A stretch of 61,224 nt of DNA from an uncultured Actinomycetes bacterium (GCA_903925745.1 CAIYGQ010000026.1:1-61224), one strand, 5' to 3'. Positions 1-8,305 are shown, counted from the stretch's first letter. Numbers and translations: made by a program. The notes: a model not told the origin generated them from the sequence alone.

Positions 1-120
1 ACGGTTCCGGAGACCACCACGACGACGGTTCCGGAGACCACCACGACGACGGTTCCGGAGACCACCACGACGACGGTTCCGGAGACCACCACGACGACGG
101 TTCCGGAGACCACCACGACG
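1..120 (+). repeat. 24-bp perfect tandem repeat, five copies, coding TVPETTTT
   Basis: Five identical 24-base units run from base 1 to base 120 and the array probably continues to the left of the window. The unit is a multiple of three, so copy-number changes keep the frame. Units are identical at the DNA level, not only in protein, which indicates recent expansion or gene-conversion homogenisation. Confidence 0.95.
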
Positions 121-429
121 ACGGTGCCCGGGACGCCGACCACGGTGCCGCCGACCTACCTGCCCCAGAACCCGATCTACAACAACCCGAACTACTTCAC
201 CGGGCCGACCTACGGGCTCTGCACCAAGTTGGAGCCGGTGGCCACCCCCTTCGTGATGCCGGTTCCGGAGTTCGGGAACGTCTGGACGCTCCTCGTGATC
301 AAGGCGGGCGCTGGCCCCCAGGCGAACCAACTCGTCTCCGACCCGGCGGGCGGCCAGTCCTACACCCACACCTCGGGCAAGGCGATCTCCCACGTGATCT
401 TCTGCCAGAGGCCGTTCACCGACGACTGA
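1..429 (+). CDS. C-terminal part of a Thr/Pro-rich repeat protein, probably secreted (5' end outside window)
   Basis: The frame is open from the first base, so the gene begins upstream of the window. Residues 1-40 are five perfect TVPETTTT units. They lead into a Pro/Thr linker and a C-terminal region of about 95 residues rich in Asn, Pro, Tyr and Gly, with two cysteines (in GLCTK and IFCQRP) that could form a disulfide. Thr/Pro/Glu repeats of this kind are usual in wall-spanning or stalk regions of actinobacterial exported proteins. No signal peptide or anchor can be seen because the N-terminus is missing. The function of the C-terminal module is not recognised. A GTG at 124 is in frame but would cut off the repeat, so it is unlikely to be the start. 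Confidence 0.7.
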   Translation, partial: TVPETTTTTVPETTTTTVPETTTTTVPETTTTTVPETTTTTVPGTPTTVPPTYLPQNPIYNNPNYFTGPTYGLCTKLEPVATPFVMPVPEFGNVWTLLVIKAGAGPQANQLVSDPAGGQSYTHTSGKAISHVIFCQRPFTDD

Positions 430-853
430 TCCGGACGGATGCCCCGCCTCAGGGACCCGCTGCCCGTCGGTGCCGTCCCGACCGTCAGCCCACGTGGTGC
501 TCCGGGTCCCGTGTCCCGGCTCGGAACTCCTCACCACTGGAGGGTCGCGTCACCACCGCCGGGTGGTCGCGGACGGTCGGTCGCGGGCCAGTTCTTCTTG
601 GCGCTCACGGCCCGGGCGTACCGGTGGCCACCAACGTGTGGACTCGCCGCACGGGACGCGTGCGGACGGGGCCGCGGGACACCTGGATCGGTGCTTGACG
701 GCGGCCGGGCGCCGGTGCATACTGATCGAACACCCGTTCGTTCCAGTGCCCGGTGCGGGCAGCGACGGGCACTGGAAGGTGTTGGCTCGTCTCCGGCCCT
801 GACGGAGACCTGAGTTCGCCGGCTCCGTCCGGTGTGATCGATGCGAGGTCGTC
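430..853. other. Intergenic region, 424 bases
   Basis: This is the only gap over 300 bases in the window. No convincing coding frame is seen on either strand. Its right half holds the SOS-type promoter described separately (695-740). I see no tRNA, repeat or clear terminator. Confidence 0.6.
695..740 (+). promoter_or_regulatory. Sigma70-type promoter overlapped by a LexA (SOS) box
   Basis: TTGACG (695-700) and CATACT (718-723) are separated by exactly 17 bases. Immediately downstream, at the expected transcription start, lies CGAACACCCGTTCG (727-740). This is a perfect CGAAC/GTTCG inverted repeat with a 4-base centre, matching the actinobacterial LexA box layout (GAAC-N4-GTTC). A repressor there would block initiation. 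The next gene is a DUF222/HNH protein, a family related to the mycobacterial 13E12 repeat proteins, some of which have SOS boxes. LexA control is inferred. Confidence 0.72.
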
Positions 854-2107
854 GTGTCGAGTTGTTCTCTCGCTCCGGACGCGAGCGCGCTGTCAGACAG
901 TGGTGGGCAGGTCGATCCGCCGCTCGTCGAGTCGAGTGCCTCGGGTCTTCGCTCCGCCACCGACGAAGAACTCCTGCAGGTCGTTCGTTCGCTCGAGGCC
1001 GACCGAAGGGCAGCGGACGCCCTCCGCTCGGCGGTGCTGGCCGAACTGGACGCGCGCGACGAGCCGCAGCGTCGCACCGGTCTGCGGACGCCCGGCTGGC
1101 TGGGCGCCGAGTTCGGGCTGCCCCGGGACGAGGCGAATCGTCGCGTTTCGGTGGCCCGGATGCTGCGGTCCGACCTCACGTGCGTGGCCGAGGCACTCTC
1201 GGCCGGCGTGATCACCTTCGCCCATGCCGCGCTCCTGTGCCGGCTCGCCAATCCCCGTGTCCGCGACGTCGTGTTCGCCATGCAGCAGGAACTCATCGAC
1301 CTGTCGATCGGCGTGCGGTTCGAGCAGTGGGCCAAGGAGGTCCGGGCGCTGATCGACCTGGCCGATGCCGACGGCGGCCACGACCCACGCCCCGAGGACA
1401 ATCACCTGTCGCTGTCGGACGGTCTCGATGGCGACGTGCACCTCGACGTGACGCTCGTCGGGGAGCAGGCGGCGGTCGTCCGGGCTGCGCTCACCGAGGA
1501 GGCGGAACGTCAGTGGCGACGCCACCAGGAGCTCCGAGCCGCTGATGCGGGCCACCCGTTCCCTTCTCGTGGTCAGCTCCTGGCCGAGGCGCTCGCCGAG
1601 CTCGTGCGTCGGGGTACGGCGGCGCGGCCGAACGTGCCGGCGCCCGTCGCCGACGTCACCCTCGTGATCCAGGCCTCCGAGCCACTCGACGCCCGCACAC
1701 CCGACGGCGTGCGGCTCGCCGACGGCACCACCCGGCAACTCCTGTGCGACGCGGCCATCCACGCGCTCGTCGTGGACAGCCTCGGTGTGCCACTCGATCT
1801 CGGCACCACCGTCCGATTCGCCACCCGGGAGCAGCACCGGGCCGCCCGTGTCCGTGACGGCGGATGTGTGCACCCGGGCTGTGACGCTCCACCCACCTGG
1901 ACCCACCTGCACCACTGCCACCACGCCAGTCGTGGCGGTCCGACCGACCTTCCCAACCTGGCCAGTGGGTGCCCGCAGCACCATGCGCTGTGGCACCGGT
2001 CCGACTGGGACATCGAGGCGGACCCCGATCATCCGGGGCGGTTCGTCATCAGCACCCCCGATGGTCGTCGGCTGCGCAGCCAGCAGTACGGACGGGTCAG
2101 GGAGTGA
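854..2107 (+). CDS. DUF222 / HNH endonuclease family protein (13E12-like)
   Basis: 417 residues. The bulk (about residues 25-300) is a DUF222 domain with the typical leader of helices (ELLQVVRSLEADRRAADAL). The C-terminal HNH module spans about residues 330-385, with CVHPGC, the HLHHCHH histidine cluster, GGPTDLPNL and CPQHHALWH. These proteins are common in actinobacteria, often in many copies, and are predicted Zn-bound nucleases of unclear biological role. GTG at 854 is chosen because GAGGT lies four bases upstream; ATG 841 is in another frame. The SOS-type promoter upstream suggests expression after DNA damage. Confidence 0.88.
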   Translation: MSSCSLAPDASALSDSGGQVDPPLVESSASGLRSATDEELLQVVRSLEADRRAADALRSAVLAELDARDEPQRRTGLRTPGWLGAEFGLPRDEANRRVSVARMLRSDLTCVAEALSAGVITFAHAALLCRLANPRVRDVVFAMQQELIDLSIGVRFEQWAKEVRALIDLADADGGHDPRPEDNHLSLSDGLDGDVHLDVTLVGEQAAVVRAALTEEAERQWRRHQELRAADAGHPFPSRGQLLAEALAELVRRGTAARPNVPAPVADVTLVIQASEPLDARTPDGVRLADGTTRQLLCDAAIHALVVDSLGVPLDLGTTVRFATREQHRAARVRDGGCVHPGCDAPPTWTHLHHCHHASRGGPTDLPNLASGCPQHHALWHRSDWDIEADPDHPGRFVISTPDGRRLRSQQYGRVRE

Positions 2108-2223
2108 CCGCCCGACCTCGGCAACCATCGACCGGGGCGGAGTCACCCCTGGTCATCAGTGCGAACACCGAGCCGACGGGCTCCGTCGCGGCCCGCCTGC
2201 CGTGCGCCGTACCATCTCCGCTC

Positions 2224-3387
2224 GTGACGTCGGTCGTGGACAGGTACTCGGTCCGTCTCGGATTCATGCCCGAGGCGCAGGCGATCGACGACCCTGACCA
2301 CCCGGGTCTGCGCCGGGCTGGGCCGCGGGCCGCAGCGCCCTACGGGGACGACCGGGTCGAGTTCCACCTCTGTCCGGCCCGCGATCTCCTCGACGGCGTT
2401 CCCGACGACCTCGACCTGTGGCAGGCGGGGTTCGACAGCGTGGACCTGGCGCCGTTCACCGCGCTCCAGCAGGCCTGCGCCGACGTTCTGGCTGCAGGAC
2501 GAATCGACGAGGACCGGGCCGCGGTCATCCGATCCGAACTCGACGGTGCAGTCCTGACCACCGCCCACGGCCAGGACCTGCGCGTGGTCCACCTGGCCGA
2601 GGAGGGCTTCATCATGCGCACCGCAGGGCCGAACGGGATGTCGCTCGTCGGGCCGCGTTCCGTCGGCATGAACGGCCACGGGGGTGCCACCTCGATCCAC
2701 ATCGACCAGGACGTCCACGGGACGCCGCTCGCCCAGCTGATGGGGGGACGCGCGCCGTCGCTGTTCGTGCACGACTCACCCGACGGACGCTGCGACGACG
2801 CGTCGCTGCTGTTGGTGAACCTGTGGATCCCACTGCAACAGGTCGTCCAGCCGCTCGTCCTGGCCGATGGGCGCAGCCTGGACCGTCGACGCCACCAGCT
2901 GCGCTACGGCCTGCCCACCGGGTCGTTCCTGGAACGTGACGACGAGCAGGCGATCAACGACATCTGGACGCTGCTGCACGACGAGGGACAACGCTGGTAC
3001 CTCCGCTCGGAGATGGACCACCGGTCCGCCTGGATCTTCAACACCCTGAGCGTTCCGCACGGAGCCGGGACGCTGCCGGGCGAGGACGTGGCCGAGGCGT
3101 GCTTCCGTGCCCTCGACGCCGTGTCGACGGCCGCCGGAGGACCCGATGCCCACGACCTGACGGCGGCACTCGATGCTGCGGCCGACCTCCGGGTCCCCGA
3201 GGGCTCGCCCCCGGCACTCAGCGCCGCAGTCGAGGAGATGCTCGAGTTGCTCGCCCGGGCTCGACGGGACCCGGCGGTCATCACCGACGGCCCGTCCGGC
3301 GAGTGGTCAGCGCGTGCCGACAGGGCGCGCGCACGCGTGGTCCGGACCTCCCTCGAACTCCGTCTCGTCGTCACCCCGGCCGACTGA
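2224..3387 (+). CDS. CmcJ/NvfI-like putative oxidoreductase
   Basis: 387 residues. The central part, with SIHIDQDVHG near residue 159, then LLLVNLWIPLQ, QPLVLADGRSLDRRR and RWYLRSEMDHRSAWIFNTLS, resembles the CmcJ/NvfI family found in beta-lactam and fungal meroterpenoid pathways, related to Fe(II)/2-oxoglutarate enzymes. The HID triad could supply two metal ligands. The C-terminal 100 residues are helical and not recognised. GTG 2224 follows TACCAT (2210-2215) by eight bases, suggesting a leaderless or near-leaderless transcript. The frame is open further upstream, but that stretch overlaps the nuclease gene and does not look coding. The family call is by pattern only. Confidence 0.5.
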   Translation: MTSVVDRYSVRLGFMPEAQAIDDPDHPGLRRAGPRAAAPYGDDRVEFHLCPARDLLDGVPDDLDLWQAGFDSVDLAPFTALQQACADVLAAGRIDEDRAAVIRSELDGAVLTTAHGQDLRVVHLAEEGFIMRTAGPNGMSLVGPRSVGMNGHGGATSIHIDQDVHGTPLAQLMGGRAPSLFVHDSPDGRCDDASLLLVNLWIPLQQVVQPLVLADGRSLDRRRHQLRYGLPTGSFLERDDEQAINDIWTLLHDEGQRWYLRSEMDHRSAWIFNTLSVPHGAGTLPGEDVAEACFRALDAVSTAAGGPDAHDLTAALDAAADLRVPEGSPPALSAAVEEMLELLARARRDPAVITDGPSGEWSARADRARARVVRTSLELRLVVTPAD

Positions 3388-3416
3388 CCCGGAACCGACG
3401 GGGCCGGACGACGACG

Positions 3417-4313
3417 TTGGAACGCTCAGGTCCGCCGACAGATCCAGCGACGGACGGGCTGCCGGCCACTCCTCGGGAGTGGACGCTGCTCGGGTCGACC
3501 CGGGTCGGACCGTTCGTCGTCCGGGCCCGGTACCGGCGACCCGACGGAAGTCTGGTCGAGTGGACCTCCCGGGGCCACCGGAAGGGTCACGCCCTGCGGG
3601 TGGAGGGTCACGCCCTGCGGGTGGAGGACGTCCCGGGTGTCCCGGGTGGGCGTCGGACGGTCCCGCTGAGGACGTGGTGGATCTCGGGGCTCTTCTCGGT
3701 CGGCTCCCTGTGCTTCGCCCTCGGGTCCTTCCCCCCGTACCTGGACGCCGTGAGCGAACTCGTCGACGGCATCACGTTCTTCATCGGGTCGCTCGGATTC
3801 ACGGCGGCCTCCGCGCTGTGCTTCCTGGAGGCGGCGTCGGCGCCGGAGTCGGTGCGGACCGCATCGGACGTGTCGGCGCGTCGACTCCGTGTCCGACCAC
3901 GGTCGATCGACTGGTGGTCCACGCTCATCCAACTGGTCGGCACGGTCTGGTTCAACGTCATGACCCTTCAGGCGCTGTTGGTCGACGAGGGCCCGGCCCG
4001 AATCGACCGGCTCGTCTGGCGACCCGACCTGCTCGGCTCGGGCTGCTTCCTGGTCGCCAGCCAGCTCGCGTGGCTGGAGGCCCGGTCCGGTGCCGATCCG
4101 GTCCGCCGTGACACCACCTGGTGGATCGTCGTGTTGAACCTCACCGGGTCGATCGCGTTCGGCGTCTCGGCGATCGGGGCGTTCACCCTGCCGTCGACCG
4201 ACGACGTCGTCAGCTTCCGTCTGGACAACGGCGGCACCTTCGTGGGCGCGATCTGCTTCCTGGTCGCCGCAGTCCTGCTGGTGCCCGAGGCCCGGCGACG
4301 ACGCAGCACCTAA
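3417..4313 (+). CDS. Six-helix integral membrane protein with threefold internal repeat
   Basis: About 298 residues. After a charged cytoplasmic region of about 85 residues come six hydrophobic helices (about 87-106, 117-139, 165-187, 203-222, 234-257, 271-291). The helices fall into three similar pairs. The second helix of each pair has a GS.CF/GAICF core and ends in (L/P)EA: FLEA, WLEA, VPEA. No family or transported substrate is recognised. A TTG at 3417 is the most plausible start because no ATG or GTG lies in frame between the previous stop and the membrane region. The N-terminal region carries a duplicated seven-residue unit. Confidence 0.6.
   Translation: MERSGPPTDPATDGLPATPREWTLLGSTRVGPFVVRARYRRPDGSLVEWTSRGHRKGHALRVEGHALRVEDVPGVPGGRRTVPLRTWWISGLFSVGSLCFALGSFPPYLDAVSELVDGITFFIGSLGFTAASALCFLEAASAPESVRTASDVSARRLRVRPRSIDWWSTLIQLVGTVWFNVMTLQALLVDEGPARIDRLVWRPDLLGSGCFLVASQLAWLEARSGADPVRRDTTWWIVVLNLTGSIAFGVSAIGAFTLPSTDDVVSFRLDNGGTFVGAICFLVAAVLLVPEARRRRST
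3584..3625 (+). repeat. Perfect 21-bp tandem duplication inside the membrane protein gene
   Basis: Two identical 21-base copies in direct succession encode GHALRVE-GHALRVE in the cytoplasmic N-terminal region. The length keeps the frame, and absence of any substitution suggests a recent event. Confidence 0.9.
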
Positions 4314-4322
4314 CCTGCGGAC
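4311..4322 (+). promoter_or_regulatory. Leaderless-type -10 element before GTG 4323
   Basis: TAACCT (4311-4316) lies six bases before the GTG start and overlaps the TAA stop of the previous gene. No Shine-Dalgarno sequence is present, so initiation on a leaderless transcript is likely. Confidence 0.45.
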
Positions 4323-5135
4323 GTGACGAGCTTCGAGACCCTCCTGTACGACCTGGACGATGGCGTCGCCTGGGTGACACTGAACCGGCCCGAGGTCCTG
4401 AACGCCTTCAACCCGACGATGGAGGCCGAGCTGGCCGGGTTGTGGCACGACCTCCAGCGGGACGACGACGTCCGCTGCGTCGTGTTGCGGGCCGCCGGTG
4501 AGCGGGCATTCTGCGTCGGCATCGACCGAGACGCCACGATCGCCGAGGCGGACCCGGACGCCGAGATGCCGGGCTACTCGACGCCGTGGGAGTTCGACGA
4601 CCCGGGTCGACGGCTCGGACCCAAGGCCAACCACCTCTGGAAGCCGGTGATCGCCATGGTCGACGGCATCGCGTGTGGGGGAGCGTTCTACCTGCTCGGC
4701 GAGGCCGACTTCATCATCGCCAGCGACCGTGCGACCTTCTTCGACCCGCACGTCACGTACAACATGACCGCCGCCTACGAGCCGGTGCAGCTGCTGCAGA
4801 AGATGCCGCTGCAGGAGGTGATGCGCATGGCGCTGCTGGGGGCGCACGAGCGAATGAGCGCCCGACGCGCCTTCCAGGTCGGCCTGGTCTCGGAGGTGGT
4901 GCCGCCCGAGGAGCTCGAGGCCGCGGTGCGCTGGGCCGCCGAGGCCATCGCGTCGGCACCGCCCCTGAACGTGCAGGGCACCCTCCGGGCCATCTGGATG
5001 GCCGCCGAGGTTCCCCGATCCCAGATGCTCGAGCTGTGCGCCCTCTACACCAGGGTCGGGACCGATCAGCGCGCCCTCCAGGAGGGGCAGGCCACCTTCG
5101 CCAACAAGGCCCGGATCGAACCACGGATCCGCTGA
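4323..5135 (+). CDS. Enoyl-CoA hydratase/isomerase family protein
   Basis: 270 residues, normal crotonase length. The first oxyanion-hole segment is GERAFCVGIDRDA (about residues 59-71) and the second is GIACGGAFYLLGEADFIIAS (about 116-135). The loop usually carrying the catalytic acids reads TFFDPHVTYNMTAAYEP, so it is not a textbook hydratase and the exact reaction is open. The VTLNRPEVLNAFN N-terminal signature is clear. It sits alone, followed by a strong hairpin and a new promoter, so it is probably monocistronic. Confidence 0.85.
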   Translation: MTSFETLLYDLDDGVAWVTLNRPEVLNAFNPTMEAELAGLWHDLQRDDDVRCVVLRAAGERAFCVGIDRDATIAEADPDAEMPGYSTPWEFDDPGRRLGPKANHLWKPVIAMVDGIACGGAFYLLGEADFIIASDRATFFDPHVTYNMTAAYEPVQLLQKMPLQEVMRMALLGAHERMSARRAFQVGLVSEVVPPEELEAAVRWAAEAIASAPPLNVQGTLRAIWMAAEVPRSQMLELCALYTRVGTDQRALQEGQATFANKARIEPRIR

Positions 5136-5146
5136 ACCGGGGGTCG

Positions 5147-5174
5147 CGCCCGCCCCGGATGCGGGGCTCGGGCG
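5147..5174 (+). terminator. GC-rich hairpin between the crotonase gene and the PhyH/P450 operon
   Basis: An 11-bp stem (CGCCCGCCCCG paired with CGGGG-ct-CGGGCG), a GATG loop and a two-base bulge lie 12 bases after the stop. No T-run follows, so it would be a non-canonical terminator. It ends four bases before the next -10 element. Confidence 0.45.
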
Positions 5175-5178
5175 CCGC

Positions 5179-5197
5179 TAAGGTGACGCCGATGTCA
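5179..5197 (+). promoter_or_regulatory. Leaderless promoter with shared operator (copy a)
   Basis: TAAGGT (5179-5184) lies seven bases before ATG 5192. The operator TGAC-gccgat-GTCA (5184-5197) starts on the last T of the -10 and covers the start codon. The 25 bases from 5178 are almost identical to those at 44860. Confidence 0.7.
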
Positions 5198-6028
5198 GAA
5201 ACCGTCGTCGCGGTGGGGCGTGGGGCCCTGGACACCTTCGAGGAGCAGGGTTGGCTCGTGCTCGAGGACGTGCTGGAACCCGCGGCCGTCGCCTCGGCCC
5301 GTGAGGCGCTCCTCGCCGCCGCCGATGCCAGCGAGGCCCGTGGGATCCCCACCCGCATGGACCTCCTGGACCCGGGCGGTCGCAACGTCCGGGTCCACGA
5401 CCTGATCGAGTACGCCCCCGTGTTCGCCGAACTCGCCACCCACCCGCTCGTGATCGCCCACGTCAGGGCGCTGCTGGGCGAGGACCTGATGCTGTCCAAC
5501 TTCAGCGCCAACATCGCGCTGCCCGGGAGCCGGTCGATGACCCCGCACAACGACCAGTCGACCGTCATGCCCGAGCCGTGGCTGGACCGGCACTGCATGA
5601 ACGCGATCTGGTGCCTGGACGACATCGACGAGGGGAACGGGGCGACCCGGTTCCTCCCCAGGAGCCACCGCTACACCACGTTCGCCGAGGTGCCGACCGA
5701 CCCCCGCCCCGGTATGGAGTCGTTCCGGGCCCGGGCCGGGTCGGTGGTGCTCATGGACGGTCGGACCTGGCACACCTCCGGGGCGAACACATCCACCGAC
5801 CGTGAACGGGCGCTGCTGTTCGCGTTCTACTCCCGGTCGTTCCTGCGCCACCAGAACAACTGGTGGCGTTCGCTGTCCCCCGAGACCCGGGGCCGTCTGG
5901 ACCCACAGCTCAAGGAGTGGCTCGGGCTGCGGGGCGGCAACATGGGCCACGGTACCTACCTGGCGAGCTCGGGACGTCTGGCCACCCCCGAACCCTCCCC
6001 CTCCCGCACCACCAGTCAGGAGCCCTGA
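5192..6028 (+). CDS. Phytanoyl-CoA dioxygenase (PhyH) family protein
   Basis: 278 residues. Fe(II)/2-oxoglutarate dioxygenase fold with the metal triad H119-x-D121 (in PHNDQS) and H194 (in RTWHTSG). The Arg pair R204/R206 lies where the 2-oxoglutarate carboxylate is bound. Family members hydroxylate phytanoyl-CoA or small natural-product substrates. The next gene, a P450, begins on the base after this stop, and a ferredoxin follows, so this is an oxygenation operon. ATG 5192 is chosen because it lies seven bases after a TAAGGT -10 element and the protein starts cleanly there. The substrate is unknown; an acyl-CoA or terpenoid is plausible from context. Confidence 0.85.
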   Translation: MSETVVAVGRGALDTFEEQGWLVLEDVLEPAAVASAREALLAAADASEARGIPTRMDLLDPGGRNVRVHDLIEYAPVFAELATHPLVIAHVRALLGEDLMLSNFSANIALPGSRSMTPHNDQSTVMPEPWLDRHCMNAIWCLDDIDEGNGATRFLPRSHRYTTFAEVPTDPRPGMESFRARAGSVVLMDGRTWHTSGANTSTDRERALLFAFYSRSFLRHQNNWWRSLSPETRGRLDPQLKEWLGLRGGNMGHGTYLASSGRLATPEPSPSRTTSQEP

Positions 6029-7252
6029 ATGGATCCACGAGACGCCGTCAACGCCGAGACCGGCGAGGCGAACCCGTACCTGCCGTGGGTCGCCGCGGAC
6101 CCCCAACCCTTCTACGAGCGACTCCGGGCGGAGTGCCCGGTCTCGTCGATGGAGGGCATGGCCGGGCTCGGTGCGCACATCATCAGCCGTTACGAGGACG
6201 TCCGGTGGGCCCTGCGCAACCCGCAGATCTTCAGCTCCGACATCGTGGCGGTCGACATCGGCCAGGACCGGCCGCTGATCCCCCTGCAGATCGATCCGCC
6301 CCAGCACGCCACCTACCGCCGGGTCATCGACCCCACCGTGGGACCACGCGAGATCGCGGGCCTGGAACCCGAGGTCCGACGGGTCGTCAACGAGGTCGTC
6401 GACCGCTTCGTCGAGCGCGGCACCGTCGATGCCCACGCCGAGTTCACGGTGCCGTTGCCGTGCACGGTGTTCCTGCAGGTCACCGGCCTGCCGATCGAGG
6501 ACCTGTCGATGTTCCTCGAGTGGAAGGACGAGATCATCCGCCCCGGCGGCGGGATGCTCGAGCCGGAGGAGGCCACGGCCCGTCGTCACGCCGCCGGCCG
6601 TCAGCTCTACGACTACTTCGAGGGCGTGCTCGCCGACCGTCGCCGACGCCAGGGCGAGGACCTGATCAGCCGGTTCCTGACCACCGAGACCGACGGACGG
6701 ACGATGAGCCACGAGGAGATGCTCGACATCCTCTTCCTGTTCATCCTGGCGGGGCTCGACACCGTGACCTCGACGCTCGACTGCTCGCTGGCGTACCTGG
6801 CCCAGCATCCGGAGCACCGGCGCCGGTTGGTGGAGGACCCCTCCTCTGCCGATCCCATCGTCGAGGAACTGCTCCGCCGCGAGACCCCGGTGATGCAGAT
6901 CATCAGGGTCGTGGCCGAGCCGGTCGAGCTCCACGGAGTCTCCATGTCCCCTGGTGACACGGTGATCCTCATGCTGGGCTCCGCCAACACCGACCCGGAC
7001 GAGTTCGGACCGACGGCGGCGGAGTTCGACCCCGACCGGGAGGCCAACCGGCACCTGGCCTTCGGCGGCGGGCCGCACCGGTGCCTCGGGTCGCACCTGG
7101 CCCGACTCGAGCTCCAGGTGGCGCTGCAGGAGTGGCACCGGAGGATCCCCGACTACGAACTGGCCCCCGGCGCCGAGCTCGCCTACTCCCCGGGCATCCG
7201 CGAGATCGAGCACCTGCCCCTCGTGTTCACGGCCTCGGCGCCGGTCGGCTGA
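6029..7252 (+). CDS. Cytochrome P450
   Basis: 407 residues, a complete soluble bacterial P450. I-helix AGLDT at 241-245 has Asp where Glu/Asp is expected. The ExxR helix is EELLRR, and the haem loop FGGGPHRCLG has the Cys thiolate at 352. The ATG directly follows the TGA of the PhyH gene, so translation is probably coupled. A 3Fe-4S ferredoxin is encoded just downstream as the likely electron donor; no ferredoxin reductase is nearby. The substrate cannot be told from sequence. Confidence 0.95.
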   Translation: MDPRDAVNAETGEANPYLPWVAADPQPFYERLRAECPVSSMEGMAGLGAHIISRYEDVRWALRNPQIFSSDIVAVDIGQDRPLIPLQIDPPQHATYRRVIDPTVGPREIAGLEPEVRRVVNEVVDRFVERGTVDAHAEFTVPLPCTVFLQVTGLPIEDLSMFLEWKDEIIRPGGGMLEPEEATARRHAAGRQLYDYFEGVLADRRRRQGEDLISRFLTTETDGRTMSHEEMLDILFLFILAGLDTVTSTLDCSLAYLAQHPEHRRRLVEDPSSADPIVEELLRRETPVMQIIRVVAEPVELHGVSMSPGDTVILMLGSANTDPDEFGPTAAEFDPDREANRHLAFGGGPHRCLGSHLARLELQVALQEWHRRIPDYELAPGAELAYSPGIREIEHLPLVFTASAPVG

Positions 7253-7263
7253 GGGGAGGTGGC

Positions 7264-7455
7264 GTGAGGATCCGACTCGACGACGACGCGTGCGTCGGCC
7301 ACGGGCGCTGCTACGTGCTGGACCCGTCCACGTTCGGTCCCGACGACCTGGGCCACTGCGAGCTGCTGGTCGCCGAGGTGCCGGCCGCGGACCAGGACCG
7401 GGCCCGTCGGGCGGTCGCGGCCTGCCCCGAGGGTGCGCTGAGCATCGAGGACTGA
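7264..7455 (+). CDS. [3Fe-4S]-type ferredoxin
   Basis: 63 residues. The cluster loop is C10-V-G-H13-G-R-C16 with the third ligand C54 in CPEGAL. His at the position of the second Cys fits the 3Fe-4S ferredoxins that serve actinobacterial P450s. An extra Cys at 32 is present. GTG 7264 is preceded by GGAGGT with a short spacer. It lies 11 bases after the P450 stop and almost certainly reduces that enzyme. Confidence 0.9.
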   Translation: MRIRLDDDACVGHGRCYVLDPSTFGPDDLGHCELLVAEVPAADQDRARRAVAACPEGALSIED

Positions 7456-7460
7456 CCCCC

Positions 7461-7477
7461 GGCCGGGTGGCCCGGTC
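7461..7477. terminator. Short hairpin between convergent genes
   Basis: GGCCGGG-tgg-CCCGGTC forms a seven-pair stem (one G-T pair) in the 28-base gap between the ferredoxin gene and the convergent SDR gene. It has no T-run, so its terminator role is tentative. Confidence 0.3.
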
Positions 7478-7483
7478 CGCCGC

Positions 7484-8305
7484 TCAACCGGTCGGGTCGG
7501 GACGGTCCAGGCCCAACGCCTCGAGCCGGCCCCGGGTGTAGTCGATCGACCCGCGCAGGAACCCGTCCAGGTCGCCGGCCTTCACCGGTGGCAGATCCCG
7601 GAACCACTCGGGGACGAAGGTCTCGGTCGCCCCCGAGTCCAGCGCGGCCAGGACCGCGTCGACGATCGCAGTGGCCGGCAGCGGTTCGATGTCGGACAGC
7701 GAAGGGTCGTTGTCGGGGGCCTCGAACAGCTCCGTGTCGAGCACGCCGGGCTGGACGACGTGCACGCCGATGGTGGAGCCCGCCACGCCCAGGTCGACCC
7801 GCAGGCCCTCGGCGTAGGCGGTGATGGCCGCCTTCGACGCCGAGTAGACGGCCTCGCTCGGTGGCGCCAGGCGGGCGGCGACCGAACCGATGAACACCAC
7901 CCGACCGCCGCTCGCCCGGAGCGCCGGGAGCAGGGCGGTCGTCAACCGGATCGGTGACTCGACGTTGATCCGGAGGACGTCAGCGACCTCGTCGGCGCGG
8001 TGCTCCCAGGCCCAACGCCGTTTCGGGATGCCGGCGTTGTTCACCAGGATGTCCAGCCCCCCGAGTTCCTCGACGACCGTGGCGGCGAACCCCTCGAGGG
8101 AGTCCAGGTCGCCCAGGTCCACGGTCCAGGACCGGCTGGCGGGGGAGTGCTCCCGCACCCGCTCGAGCACCGACTCCAGCCGATCGGCCCGGCGGGCGCA
8201 CAGGCCGACGACGGCGCCGCGTTCAGCGAGCCCCACGGCGAGCGCCGCCCCGAGCCCCGATGACGCACCGGTCACCAGGACCCTGGTGTCCTCCACCTGG
8301 AACAT
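7484..8305 (-). CDS. SDR family NAD(P)-dependent oxidoreductase
   Basis: 273 residues. Classical short-chain dehydrogenase with TGASSGLG near residue 11, NNAG, and a GSVAARLAPPSEAVYSASK active-site stretch (Ser, Tyr, Lys all present). The start ATG 8305 has GGAGGGGG upstream. It lies 29 bases after the stop of the AcuI-like reductase gene (upstream on this strand) and forms a two-gene unit with it. An alcohol or 3-hydroxyacyl substrate is likely, but the specificity is unknown. Confidence 0.88.
   Translation of the reverse strand: MFQVEDTRVLVTGASSGLGAALAVGLAERGAVVGLCARRADRLESVLERVREHSPASRSWTVDLGDLDSLEGFAATVVEELGGLDILVNNAGIPKRRWAWEHRADEVADVLRINVESPIRLTTALLPALRASGGRVVFIGSVAARLAPPSEAVYSASKAAITAYAEGLRVDLGVAGSTIGVHVVQPGVLDTELFEAPDNDPSLSDIEPLPATAIVDAVLAALDSGATETFVPEWFRDLPPVKAGDLDGFLRGSIDYTRGRLEALGLDRPDPTG

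Noticed and set aside
1-120. CRISPR-like array
   Set aside because: Units are contiguous with no spacers and encode an in-frame peptide repeat.
4311-4327. TAAC...GTGAC before the crotonase gene as a tenth operator copy
   Set aside because: The gap between the arms is wrong and the right arm is GTGA, not GTCA.
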